From an uncultured Clostridia bacterium (lineage in GTDB: Bacteria > Bacillota > Clostridia > Oscillospirales > Ruminococcaceae): a stretch of 64,000 bases of DNA. A program made the position numbers and the translations under genes. Of the stretch, positions 1 through 7,200 are shown piece by piece. Where the stretch lies: positions 1 to 64,000 of the forward strand of contig CAMVNQ010000014.1 of NCBI GenBank assembly GCA_947168885.1, read 5' to 3'. The notes beneath the pieces were generated by a model, which did not search any database, was not told where the DNA came from, and saw nothing but the letters and a program-made list of their open reading frames with translations. The first letter of the stretch is position 1. Every line of letters begins with the position of its first letter.

Positions 1-204
1 TAACTCCTTGTATAATACTGAATCTAATTATATTCCTTAACCCTTTATTTGTCAAAAGGTTTTTTTGTTTCGTGTTAGATTATCAATAACCTTGTTTCTA
101 CATTTTCATTATACACCATCCTTTTTGATTCGTCAAGAGGTTTTTAAAATATTTTTTAGGTTTTTTATAACCTTGCTGTCGCTGAGCGTTTTATACCTTA
201 TATA

Positions 205-252
205 TAAAAAAGACCCTCCCGACAGCTACACCGAAGTGTAACTGTCGAGAGG
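205..252 (-). terminator. Rho-independent terminator after the CHC2 gene
   Basis: Read on the minus strand, a long stem (CCTC-CGACAG paired with CTGTCG-GAGG, positions 215-252) with a small CTTCGG-type inner loop is followed by a run of T residues (205-211). It lies directly after the stop codon of the gene ending at 259. Positions 1-204 are AT-rich and I see no gene in them. Confidence 0.8.
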
Positions 253-258
253 TTTTCT

Positions 259-867
259 CTACATTGTGAGTTCAGCAGAAGGCTTACTGAACTTCATAAC
301 TGTCTTTTCTATTTTTGCAATACTGCCGTTCTCGTCCTTAACAATATCCGCAACATCATCTTTTGTGCCTGATACAAAACAATCAAGCAGACTTTCAATA
401 TAGTCAGTTTCCGTCAAAGCCTTTATAAATAGCGGATTAGGCTGTTCTTCTGCCGACTTCGGAGCGTATTCTGTACGCCAGTCTTTAAGCAGATGAAGAT
501 AATCACAAAGGACTCTGAAAGTGTGATTTTTCTTTGCGTTTTCCTGTTCCCGTCGTATCTTGGCAATAACGCTGTCCTTGCTTGGCTTGTATTCGCCATA
601 TTGCTTGTCATAGCTTATGCCAAAATCGTGTGCAATCTTTTCTGCCGCTTCTTTCGGGGATATTTCGAACAGCTCTCCTACCATATCTGTAACATCTCCG
701 TGCTTGGAGCAGCCAAAACAATAGAAATGGTCGTCGTACAGCTTCATAGACGGAGTTCGCTCATCGTGAAACAGACAGCTAACCATATCATTACGCACAT
801 CAATGCCGTAATAATCGGCTACCTGACGAGGACTTACATTCTCTTTTACAGCTTCAAACAAATTCAA
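259..867 (-). CDS. CHC2 zinc-finger protein of a conjugative element (DNA primase-like N-domain)
   Basis: 202 residues. The N-terminal 70 residues resemble the CHC2 zinc-binding domain of DnaG primases: C-x2-H (CLFH, about residue 31) followed about 16 residues later by C-x2-C (CFGC). The rest, including an acidic-basic middle, has no domain I recognise, and the primase catalytic TOPRIM part is absent. Short CHC2-only proteins are common in integrative conjugative elements of Firmicutes, where they are presumed to help element DNA replication. The start at 867 has a GGAGGTGGAG ribosome site just upstream. It sits in a minus-strand run with an SSB-like gene and another element-type small gene, so it is probably part of an element remnant. 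The function is inferred from the family. Confidence 0.8.
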   Translation of the reverse strand: MNLFEAVKENVSPRQVADYYGIDVRNDMVSCLFHDERTPSMKLYDDHFYCFGCSKHGDVTDMVGELFEISPKEAAEKIAHDFGISYDKQYGEYKPSKDSVIAKIRREQENAKKNHTFRVLCDYLHLLKDWRTEYAPKSAEEQPNPLFIKALTETDYIESLLDCFVSGTKDDVADIVKDENGSIAKIEKTVMKFSKPSAELTM

Positions 868-923
868 ATCTCCACCTCCTAAAAAGAATTGCTCCCCTTG
901 CCGTAAGACAAGAGGAGCTGTTT

Positions 924-1793
924 TTAGCTGATTTCAGAGGTTTTGTCCTTTGTCGGAGTCTTTTCCTTTGGGATATTACCAGCCTGAGCCGACTGCATTT
1001 CCTTTATTCTGTCGAGAATAGACGTCTTCCTTTCAGGAAATACATTCCTCATCGGCTTTACTTCGTCAGCAGAAATCGGAATATCAGGCTTCTTTTCTGC
1101 CGCAACAGCAGCATTTTCAATGGCGTTTTCGTCAATGTTAAGGAGTGTGTTCAGCTCTGCAAGTCTGGCGAGCTTTTCTGTAAGTTCCGCTTCTTGTGGA
1201 AACGGCTTGCCAAGCTCTGCCTTTGCTGTGCTTAACTGCTCATTCAGCGTTTCAAGCTGTTCCTTGCTGTTTTCGATACGCTTTTCAATAGAATCCAAAG
1301 CGTTGTCGATACGGAGGATATTACCGCTTTCGGAAGTTCCGAGCGTTACCGTGTATGACATTTCACGCTGTAATTCAAGGTGGAATTCCTGAGCGAAGCT
1401 GTCATACGAAAGTGACATATCAAATCCCTTGTATGAGCCTATTTCAAGGTTTTCCTTTGACTTTATCTGCTTGCAGGCAAGTAAAAGTGCCTTGCCCGCT
1501 TCTTCCTTGTCGGTAAAGGTCTTGTTGAGTATCGTCATAACAGCGGTATTATCAGGAGCCATCCTGAGCGAGCCAACAAAGGTAATTGTACAGCCTTTTG
1601 AGTAGAGGAAACTCACGGACTTAGCATTTTCATCAAATGTGAGGCAGGTGAATATGTCTGTCTCGACCGTATCAATACCGTTGCATTTTGGCTGATCTAC
1701 TGCGATACTGAATTTGCAGTAGCTGTGATTCTCCTCTGTTACAACGTTCAAATCGGTGGTGATACGTCCTGTCATCATGATTTTATTCAACAT
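924..1793 (-). CDS. SSB-like OB-fold protein fused to the C-terminal tail of an element helicase/methylase
   Basis: 289 residues. Residues 1 to about 91 look like a divergent single-stranded DNA-binding protein: MxNKIMMTGRITTDL start, then beta strands as in an OB fold. From about residue 94 on (EEAGKALLLACKQI, IGSYKGFDMSL, GNILRIDNAL, then KPFPQEAEL) the sequence instead resembles the extreme C-terminus of the very large SNF2/DEAD-type helicase-methylase proteins carried by Firmicutes conjugative elements. A coiled coil is likely at about 165-215. A lysine/threonine-rich tail follows. The protein is therefore an apparent chimera. It may be a functional SSB with a borrowed tail or a deletion product of a larger element module. 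Start at 1793 has a GGAGC-type ribosome site. Neighbours are conjugative-element genes on the same strand. Confidence 0.7.
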   Translation of the reverse strand: MLNKIMMTGRITTDLNVVTEENHSYCKFSIAVDQPKCNGIDTVETDIFTCLTFDENAKSVSFLYSKGCTITFVGSLRMAPDNTAVMTILNKTFTDKEEAGKALLLACKQIKSKENLEIGSYKGFDMSLSYDSFAQEFHLELQREMSYTVTLGTSESGNILRIDNALDSIEKRIENSKEQLETLNEQLSTAKAELGKPFPQEAELTEKLARLAELNTLLNIDENAIENAAVAAEKKPDIPISADEVKPMRNVFPERKTSILDRIKEMQSAQAGNIPKEKTPTKDKTSEIS

Positions 1794-1805
1794 AGTCTGC
1801 TCCTT

Positions 1806-2015
1806 TCAGTCCTCGTCGCTGCACTTATCAAGTCCGTGAAGTAGCTGAATGTATACGCACTCCGCACGATCATGCTCCTCGCCCTCAGTAGACATCATAA
1901 GTTCAAGAAAAAATGCCTTTGCTTGTTCGTAGTTATTCCAGACCTCACGTCTGCCGTTGCAAATGGTAGTGACCTTGCGTGACTTCGGCATTGCCAATTC
2001 TGAGATTTTCAACAT
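1806..2015 (-). CDS. Small conserved conjugative-element protein
   Basis: 69 residues beginning MLKISELAMPKSRKVTTI. I chose the start at 2015 because a clear GGAGG lies 8 bases upstream; the longer frame to 2180 has no such site and its extra N-terminus reads like untranslated DNA. The centre (REVWNNYEQAKAFFLEL, then EGEEHDRAECVYIQLLHGL) matches my memory of small hypothetical proteins found beside SSB and CHC2 genes in integrative conjugative elements. No catalytic motif is visible. It ends 12 bases before the SSB-like gene start, so the three minus-strand genes at 259-2015 probably form one transcription unit. Function unknown. Confidence 0.7.
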   Translation of the reverse strand: MLKISELAMPKSRKVTTICNGRREVWNNYEQAKAFFLELMMSTEGEEHDRAECVYIQLLHGLDKCSDED

Positions 2016-2216
2016 AGCTGTGACCTCCATAAGTTTTATTGTGACTCCATTATAGCTGATAAAGCAACAAGAGTCCAGCTCTGCGGCAAATCTGTAACCA
2101 TTCTTGTGAAATGCGCAGCAGTACCGACACTTTCCCCGGTGCATAATAACGTGAGTGATAGTATCGCTTACCTGTGGCATACTATCAATAACAGATCATC
2201 AAATCAAATCTATCGG

Positions 2217-2283
2217 TTTCTGAATAACATTTCACTGAATTTTTATTCAGAAACTTGACAATAGCAAAGCACTGTGGTATAAT
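2217..2283 (+). promoter_or_regulatory. Consensus promoter with an adjoining inverted repeat for the ATPase gene
   Basis: TTGACA at 2255-2260 and TATAAT at 2278-2283 are separated by exactly 17 bases, a perfect sigma-70/SigA consensus. Immediately upstream an 11-bp inverted repeat (TTTCTGAATAA at 2217-2227, TTATTCAGAAA at 2243-2253) abuts the -35 box and could be an operator. It drives the plus-strand gene at 2339. Confidence 0.75.
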
Positions 2284-2338
2284 ATCATTATGCTGAAAAA
2301 CCATTCAGAGAAAATATTTTCAGAAAAGATGTGATTCT

Positions 2339-3718
2339 ATGTTTATCGGCAGAGAAAAAGAACTCCGGCAGTTAAACGCCGAGCTTTCCTCATGGAAACG
2401 CAAAACGGCGGTTTTGGTCTACGGCAAGCGCAGAGTCGGAAAATCCACACTGCTGAGTGAAGCTGCAAAAGGATTTGACGGTGTTGTCATCAATCATATG
2501 TGCGTGACAAGTACCTTTGAAGGCAATCTTGAACTGATATACCAAAGCGTTTCGGAGGGGCTTGGGCTGCCGAATATCAGGTTCGGTTCGCTTTTTGAAA
2601 TGATGGATTACCTGAAAACACTCGATAAAAAGATACTGCTCATCATCGACGAATACCCCTACCTCAAACAGACCAAAAAGAAAAACGAGGTTGATTCCTA
2701 TATGCAGGCAGTCATCGACAAGCTGCCTGAAAACGTCAAGCTGGTACTCTGCGGTTCGTACATCACCGTAATGAAGGAACTGCTGGAGGAGGGCAACCCA
2801 CTGTTCGGCAGGTTCTCACTGATACAGCATATCCGTGACTTTGACTACCTTGATGCAGCGAAATTCTATCCCGATCTTTCCGTTCGTGACAAGGTCGCTT
2901 TCTATGCCATATTCGGCGGAAGCCCCTATGTTCTGGAAAATCTTGATACGGGTCTGACTATTCAGGAAAACATCGAGCGTCTGCTTCTGCCCGAAACGGG
3001 TCTGGTGCGTTCACACATCGAGAATGTTATGCTCAAAGAGATACAGAAGACATTCGATGCGAGGATATTGGAAATTCTCGGCAACGGCAAGAAGCGTTAC
3101 AGCGAGATACGGGACAAAATTATAAGCAGCGAGACAGGTCTGCTCGACAAGCAGTTGAAAATTCTGCTCGACATGGAGACCATTCAGAAGACCGAACCCA
3201 TCAACCGCCGGAACGACAAGAAAAAGCAGTTCTATGAGATCGTGGATAATCTGATGCGGTTCTATTTCACGTTCATTTTCGGCAAGGCAGGAACGATCGC
3301 ACGTATCGGTGAGGAGCAGTTCTTCAATCGAAATATTGACGCTGTACTGGAGCAATTCGTCAGCAGACGACTTGAAGGCATCGCACTGCAATACTTCCAC
3401 AGAGCCGCTATGCTGGGCAAATACCCCGATATTGACGATTTCGGCAGCTATTGGTACGATGACCCTGCCACGAAAACAAACGGTGAATTTGACTGCGTTA
3501 TCAGGCGTGGTGAGCATTATGATTTCTACGAATGCAAATATTTTGACCGCCCCATGACCCTTGAAGAATGCCGTCAGGAAAAGGATCAGCTCGACAGCAT
3601 CAAGGGTATCACTGTGTCAGGCGTGGGTTTTGTCTGCACCGGGGGATTTGCGTTCAAGAGTGCGGAGGGATTTACACTCATTGACGGAAACGTGCTTTAC
3701 TTCAACGATAGAGCGTAA
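2339..3718 (+). CDS. AAA-family ATP-binding protein with DUF234-type C-terminus
   Basis: 459 residues. Walker A is YGKRRVGKSTLL (about residues 29-39) and Walker B is KILLIIDEYPYL (about 98-109), followed by a sensor-like CGSYITVMKELL. The middle has a winged-helix-like part (about 240-290), and the end has an acidic nuclease-like stretch (GEFDCVI, DFYECKYF) reminiscent of the PD-(D/E)xK-like DUF234 region. This architecture is the archaeal/bacterial ATPase_2-DUF234 family, of unclear role, often spread by horizontal transfer. It stands alone: a perfect promoter upstream, a hairpin terminator downstream. The ribosome site before the ATG at 2339 is weak. A second, different AAA protein of the DUF4143 type lies at 41251-42546. 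Confidence 0.85.
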   Translation: MFIGREKELRQLNAELSSWKRKTAVLVYGKRRVGKSTLLSEAAKGFDGVVINHMCVTSTFEGNLELIYQSVSEGLGLPNIRFGSLFEMMDYLKTLDKKILLIIDEYPYLKQTKKKNEVDSYMQAVIDKLPENVKLVLCGSYITVMKELLEEGNPLFGRFSLIQHIRDFDYLDAAKFYPDLSVRDKVAFYAIFGGSPYVLENLDTGLTIQENIERLLLPETGLVRSHIENVMLKEIQKTFDARILEILGNGKKRYSEIRDKIISSETGLLDKQLKILLDMETIQKTEPINRRNDKKKQFYEIVDNLMRFYFTFIFGKAGTIARIGEEQFFNRNIDAVLEQFVSRRLEGIALQYFHRAAMLGKYPDIDDFGSYWYDDPATKTNGEFDCVIRRGEHYDFYECKYFDRPMTLEECRQEKDQLDSIKGITVSGVGFVCTGGFAFKSAEGFTLIDGNVLYFNDRA

Positions 3719-3762
3719 ATCTGCGCATTATCCTTATTTTGATAATTTGACCATAACAAAAC

Positions 3763-3797
3763 ACCGCCGCTCAGGACGAACCTGAACGGCGGTTTAT
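3763..3797 (+). terminator. Terminator after the AAA ATPase
   Basis: A 13-bp stem, ACCGCCGCTCAGG with CCTGAACGGCGGT (one mismatch), encloses a 5-base loop and ends in TTT. It lies 45 bases after the stop codon. The stretch 3798-3920 holds nothing I recognise. Confidence 0.75.
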
Positions 3798-3920
3798 GAT
3801 TCTTGTCACCCGATTTTGTCATCCACTAAGAATTTAGGGTGACAAATGGGTGACAAATCGTGTTTTTGAGCTATTTGGTAAATACTGTTAAATCTTCTGA
3901 ATATCAGAAAACCACGTATT

Positions 3921-4922
3921 TTAGCCCTTCATAGCCTCTTCAACAGCAACTGCGCAAGCAACTGTTGCACCAACCATCGGGTTGTTGCCCATACCGATGA
4001 GACCCATCATCTCAACGTGTGCAGGAACAGAGGAAGAACCGGCGAACTGTGCGTCGGAGTGCATTCTTCCCATTGTATCTGTCATACCGTAGGAAGCGGG
4101 ACCTGCTGCCATATTGTCGGGGTGGAGCGTTCTGCCTGTACCGCCGCCGGAAGCAACAGAGAAGTACTTCTTGCCTGCATCTGTGCGCTCCTTCTTGTAT
4201 GTGCCCGCAACAGGATGCTGGAAACGGGTCGGGTTGGTGGAGTTACCTGTGATAGAAACGTCAACGTTCTCTTTCCACATGATAGCAACGCCCTCAACAA
4301 CATCGTTTGCACCGTAGCAGTTTACCTTAGCGCGGAGGCCGTTCGAGTAAGCCTTGCGGAATACTTCCTTGACTTCGCCTGTGTGGTAATCCATCTCTGT
4401 CTCAACGTAAGTAAAGCCGTTGATACGAGCGATTATCTGGGCAGCGTCCTTTCCGAGACCGTTAAGGATAACTCTTAAGGGCTTCTGACGAACCTTGTTT
4501 GCCTTCTCGGCAATACCGATAGCGCCTTCGGCAGCTGCGAATGATTCGTGACCGGCGAGGAACGCGAAGCACTCTGTATCCTCTTCAAGAAGCATCTTAC
4601 CGAGGTTGCCGTGGCCGAGACCTACCTTACGCTGGTCTGCAACGGAGCCGGGGATGCAGAAAGACTGTAAGCCTTCGCCGATAGCGGCAGCAGCGTCAGC
4701 AGCTCTTGTGCAGCCCTTCTTGATAGCGATAGCACAGCCTACAGTGTAAGCCCACTTTGCGTTCTCGAAGCAGATAGGCTGAATGCCTTCAACGATCTTA
4801 TAAGGATCAAGGCCCTTTGCCTTGCAGACTTCTGCACATTCCTCGATCGAATTGATACCGTATTCCTTTATTACAGCAAGGATCTGCTTTTCTCTTCTGT
4901 CATAAGATTCAAATAATGCCAT
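3921..4922 (-). CDS. GGGtGRT family protein
   Basis: 333 residues. It carries the family's namesake motif SGGGTGRTLHP at about residues 258-268 and matches the usual full length. The family occurs in anaerobic Firmicutes next to a NifU-like iron-sulfur scaffold gene, exactly as here (13 bases downstream of it on the same strand). Its biochemical role is not established as far as I know; a link to iron-sulfur cluster or cysteine-derived chemistry is inference from the pairing. No signal peptide or membrane segment is visible, so it is probably cytoplasmic. A good AGGGGG ribosome site precedes the ATG at 4922. Confidence 0.9.
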   Translation of the reverse strand: MALFESYDRREKQILAVIKEYGINSIEECAEVCKAKGLDPYKIVEGIQPICFENAKWAYTVGCAIAIKKGCTRAADAAAAIGEGLQSFCIPGSVADQRKVGLGHGNLGKMLLEEDTECFAFLAGHESFAAAEGAIGIAEKANKVRQKPLRVILNGLGKDAAQIIARINGFTYVETEMDYHTGEVKEVFRKAYSNGLRAKVNCYGANDVVEGVAIMWKENVDVSITGNSTNPTRFQHPVAGTYKKERTDAGKKYFSVASGGGTGRTLHPDNMAAGPASYGMTDTMGRMHSDAQFAGSSSVPAHVEMMGLIGMGNNPMVGATVACAVAVEEAMKG

Positions 4923-4935
4923 AGTATCCGCCCCC

Positions 4936-5628
4936 TTATTCTTTTCTGGGGTCTACGAACTTAACAGCATCGCTGACTCTTCCGTACTGACCCTGAGCCT
5001 TCTCATAAGCAGAATTTGCGTCCTCGCCTGCTTTGATGAGGTCCATCATTTTGCCGAAGTTGATAAACTTGTAACCGATTATCTCGTTATCCTCGTTAAG
5101 AGCGAGCTGTGTAACATAGCCGTCGGTCATTTCAAGGTAGCGGGGACCCTTTGCGAGAGTACCGTACATTGTGCCGACCTGTGAACGAAGACCCTTACCG
5201 AGATCCTCAAGACCTGCACCTACAACAAGACCGCCTTCAGAGAAAGCAGACTGTGAACGGCCGTAAACGATCTGAAGGAAGAGCTCTCTCATAGCCGTGT
5301 TTATAGCGTCACAAACAAGGTCAGTATTGAGCGCTTCGAGGATAGTTCTTCCGGGGAGGATCTCCGCAGCCATAGCAGCGGAATGTGTCATACCGGAACA
5401 TCCGATAGTTTCAACGAGTGCTTCCTGGATGATACCGTCCTTAACGTTAAGGGTGAGCTTGCAGGTACCCTGCTGCGGTGCGCACCAACCGATGCCGTGT
5501 GTAAAGCCGGAAATATCCTTTATTTCCTTAGCCTTGACCCACTTTGCTTCCTCCGGTATCGGAGCCGCGCCGTGAGCTGCGCCCTGTGCAATGGGACACA
5601 TCGTTTCTACTTCATGAGAATAAATCAT
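4936..5628 (-). CDS. Iron-sulfur cluster assembly scaffold-like protein (NifU N-terminal type)
   Basis: 230 residues. Cysteines in GIGWCAPQQGTC (about 47-56) and in ETIGCSGMTHSA (about 73-84) fit a NifU/IscU-like scaffold fold, and the protein is longer than classical IscU by a C-terminal region of about 80 residues. This variant is the standard partner of the GGGtGRT protein, which follows it 13 bases downstream. The start at 5628 has AAAGGAG upstream. A near-consensus promoter lies at 5751-5779. The scaffold role is known for the fold; the recipient proteins of this variant are not known. Confidence 0.88.
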   Translation of the reverse strand: MIYSHEVETMCPIAQGAAHGAAPIPEEAKWVKAKEIKDISGFTHGIGWCAPQQGTCKLTLNVKDGIIQEALVETIGCSGMTHSAAMAAEILPGRTILEALNTDLVCDAINTAMRELFLQIVYGRSQSAFSEGGLVVGAGLEDLGKGLRSQVGTMYGTLAKGPRYLEMTDGYVTQLALNEDNEIIGYKFINFGKMMDLIKAGEDANSAYEKAQGQYGRVSDAVKFVDPRKE

Positions 5629-5750
5629 TATAAAACTCCTTTCATTTTAAAAAGCCCATGAAAGCCTGTGATCCCGCGCCGATACAGCACAAATCATCGG
5701 TTTGCGGAAAAAGACCGTCAACAGCTTTCCGGACTTTTACTTTCTTTCCT

Positions 5751-5779
5751 ATTATATACGATTTTCATCAAAAAGTCAA
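5751..5779 (-). promoter_or_regulatory. Promoter of the NifU-like/GGGtGRT operon
   Basis: On the minus strand TTGACT (5774-5779) and TATAAT (5751-5756) are 17 bases apart. The nearest gene reading that way is the scaffold gene starting at 5628. Confidence 0.75.
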
Positions 5780-5806
5780 TAGGTCACAGCAAGTTGGTAC
5801 ATTATA

Positions 5807-5963
5807 GGGCACCTCTAAAAACCGCTTTGAAAAGAGAAAATGAGATAATTGTGCCGAGAGCAAGGAGAGGCTCCGAAAGCGTGCTGGCGCACGGTGAGGA
5901 GGCTTGACGCAGCTATCGGTGCAAGTAGCTCTTTTTCTCTCAAATGGGTTTTTAGAGGTTCCC
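5807..5963 (+). mobile_element. Miniature inverted-repeat element, copy 1 (157 bp)
   Basis: The ends are imperfect inverted repeats of about 40 bp: GGGCACCTCTAAAAACC at the left and GGTTTTTAGAGGTTCCC at the right, continuing inward as AAAGAGAAAATGAGAT and the facing AGCTCTTTTTCTCTCA. The element is flanked by a 4-bp direct repeat, TATA at 5803-5806 and 5964-5967. It has no open frame of substance. A second copy lies at 53400-53557 in the opposite orientation; their middles share AGGAGGCTTGACGCAG exactly. It is a non-autonomous MITE-like element; the transposase that moves it is not in the window. Confidence 0.88.
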
Positions 5964-6006
5964 TATAGGCTATACCGCACAAAGAGCGTACGTTATAGCC
6001 TATAGG
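5964..6006. other. Inverted repeat abutting the MITE
   Basis: TATAGGCTATA (5964-5974) faces TATAGCCTATA (5994-6004). The left arm begins with the MITE target duplication, so the element appears to have inserted at the edge of an older hairpin. It may be an old terminator or a protein site; no function is shown. Confidence 0.5.
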
Positions 6007-6113
6007 TTTTCTCGGCGATGACTATACATTGGCAGGTTTTCATGCGGCACTGTTGTCATAATGCACAAATTCAACACAATTTTGGTAGTAAAATACAACA
6101 AACTTTTCAAAAA

Positions 6114-6157
6114 AAGACCGAAATGGTCTTCACGAACGACACTTTTTATGATATAAT
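6114..6157 (+). promoter_or_regulatory. Putative promoter and operator of the REC-XRE regulator
   Basis: TATAAT at 6152-6157 has a weaker -35 (TTCACG, 6129-6134) 17 bases upstream. A palindrome, AAGACC-gaaat-GGTCTT (6114-6130), overlaps the start of that -35 box and is well placed for repression or autoregulation. The leader from here to the gene at 6352 is about 190 bases long and contains another inverted repeat at 6291-6323. Confidence 0.5.
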
Positions 6158-6290
6158 AATCACATATAAATAATGGTTTTCTGTAATTTTCACCAAACTA
6201 CCGTAAGCTGCTTTCTGTCAGCGGAAATAACAGATATGTGTACTGTCCCCACAGAGACAGCGGTCAAAGCAGCTCCTTATGACAATTCTC

Positions 6291-6323
6291 TTATCATTAG
6301 CGTTCAGGTAACGGTAATGATAA
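6291..6323 (+). promoter_or_regulatory. Large inverted repeat in the leader of the regulator gene
   Basis: TTATCATTAGCGTT (6291-6304) faces AACGGTAATGATAA (6310-6323) across a 5-base loop, with 13 of 14 positions paired. It ends 18 bases before the CGGAGG ribosome site of the gene at 6352. It could be a regulator binding site or an RNA hairpin that affects translation. Confidence 0.5.
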
Positions 6324-6351
6324 CTTTCCCGATCTGATCCGGAGGTTAATT

Positions 6352-7095
6352 ATGAACATTCTTATACTTGACCACCACAAAGCCAGTCTCAGAGAACTGA
6401 TGCGCGAAATATCGGATATGTTTCCGGACGCTGAATGCGCGGGGGTTGAATCCGAAACAGATGCTCTCAGATACACAAGAAACAATAATGTAGATGTGGC
6501 ATTCCTTGATGTCAATGCACCCGATGATGACGGTATAAGAGCTGCCGAAAAAATGCAGAAGCGGAACCCGAACATCAATGTCATAATAATTACTGTCAAT
6601 CCGGAATTGGCGCAGGAAGCTTTCAGACTCTACGCAAGCGATTTCATTCTGAAGCCTGTCACCCGCGACGACCTGAAGCACGCATTCGATAATCTGCGGC
6701 ACCCTGTCGTTACGGCTTCCGACGAGAATATATCTCAGCATTACGCAGGTGCGGCAGTAATCGGCGAGCGCATAAAAAGATACCGCGAAAAAAACGGTAT
6801 GACAGCGAAAATGCTTGCGGAAAAGCTCGACGTTACGCTCAGAACTGTCAATCGCTGGGAACGCGGAGACCGTGTGCCGGATATAGCAAGGCTTACCCAG
6901 ATATCAAGAATACTTGGTATAAGCGTGAACGACCTTATGAACGAGGACACCTCGCAAGGTGACGTCGGAAACGAGGAAGACGGTCTGTACAGGCTGCCTC
7001 CGGAGATACTCGATATGCTTGCCGCCGGCAGGACCGAAGAGCTTCTGGAGCGCTACGGAAACAGCGAGCAGATTCACAACAGATACAGATCATAA
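6352..7095 (+). CDS. Response regulator with REC domain fused to an XRE-type helix-turn-helix
   Basis: 247 residues. Residues 1-120 are a receiver domain: D7 with the usual second acid replaced by His, phospho-acceptor D53 (AFLDVNAPD), T81 and K101 (ILKPV). Residues about 135-195 are an XRE/Cro-type helix-turn-helix (MTAKMLAEKL, RTVNRWERG, then ILGISVNDLM). REC joined to XRE is much rarer than REC with OmpR, NarL or LytTR output. No histidine kinase lies alongside. It opens the natural-product operon 105 bases before the radical SAM gene, so it is the probable cluster regulator. A strong CGGAGG site supports the start. The C-terminal 45 residues are acidic and unassigned. Confidence 0.88.
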   Translation: MNILILDHHKASLRELMREISDMFPDAECAGVESETDALRYTRNNNVDVAFLDVNAPDDDGIRAAEKMQKRNPNINVIIITVNPELAQEAFRLYASDFILKPVTRDDLKHAFDNLRHPVVTASDENISQHYAGAAVIGERIKRYREKNGMTAKMLAEKLDVTLRTVNRWERGDRVPDIARLTQISRILGISVNDLMNEDTSQGDVGNEEDGLYRLPPEILDMLAAGRTEELLERYGNSEQIHNRYRS

Positions 7096-7200
7096 TAACG
7101 GCTCGCCTGTTTTGAAACAATTAGTATCAGTGATAAAGACAGACAGCAGACGAGGTACTGTCTGTTCTGAACACAGAAAATCCTCGGAAATAATGATATT

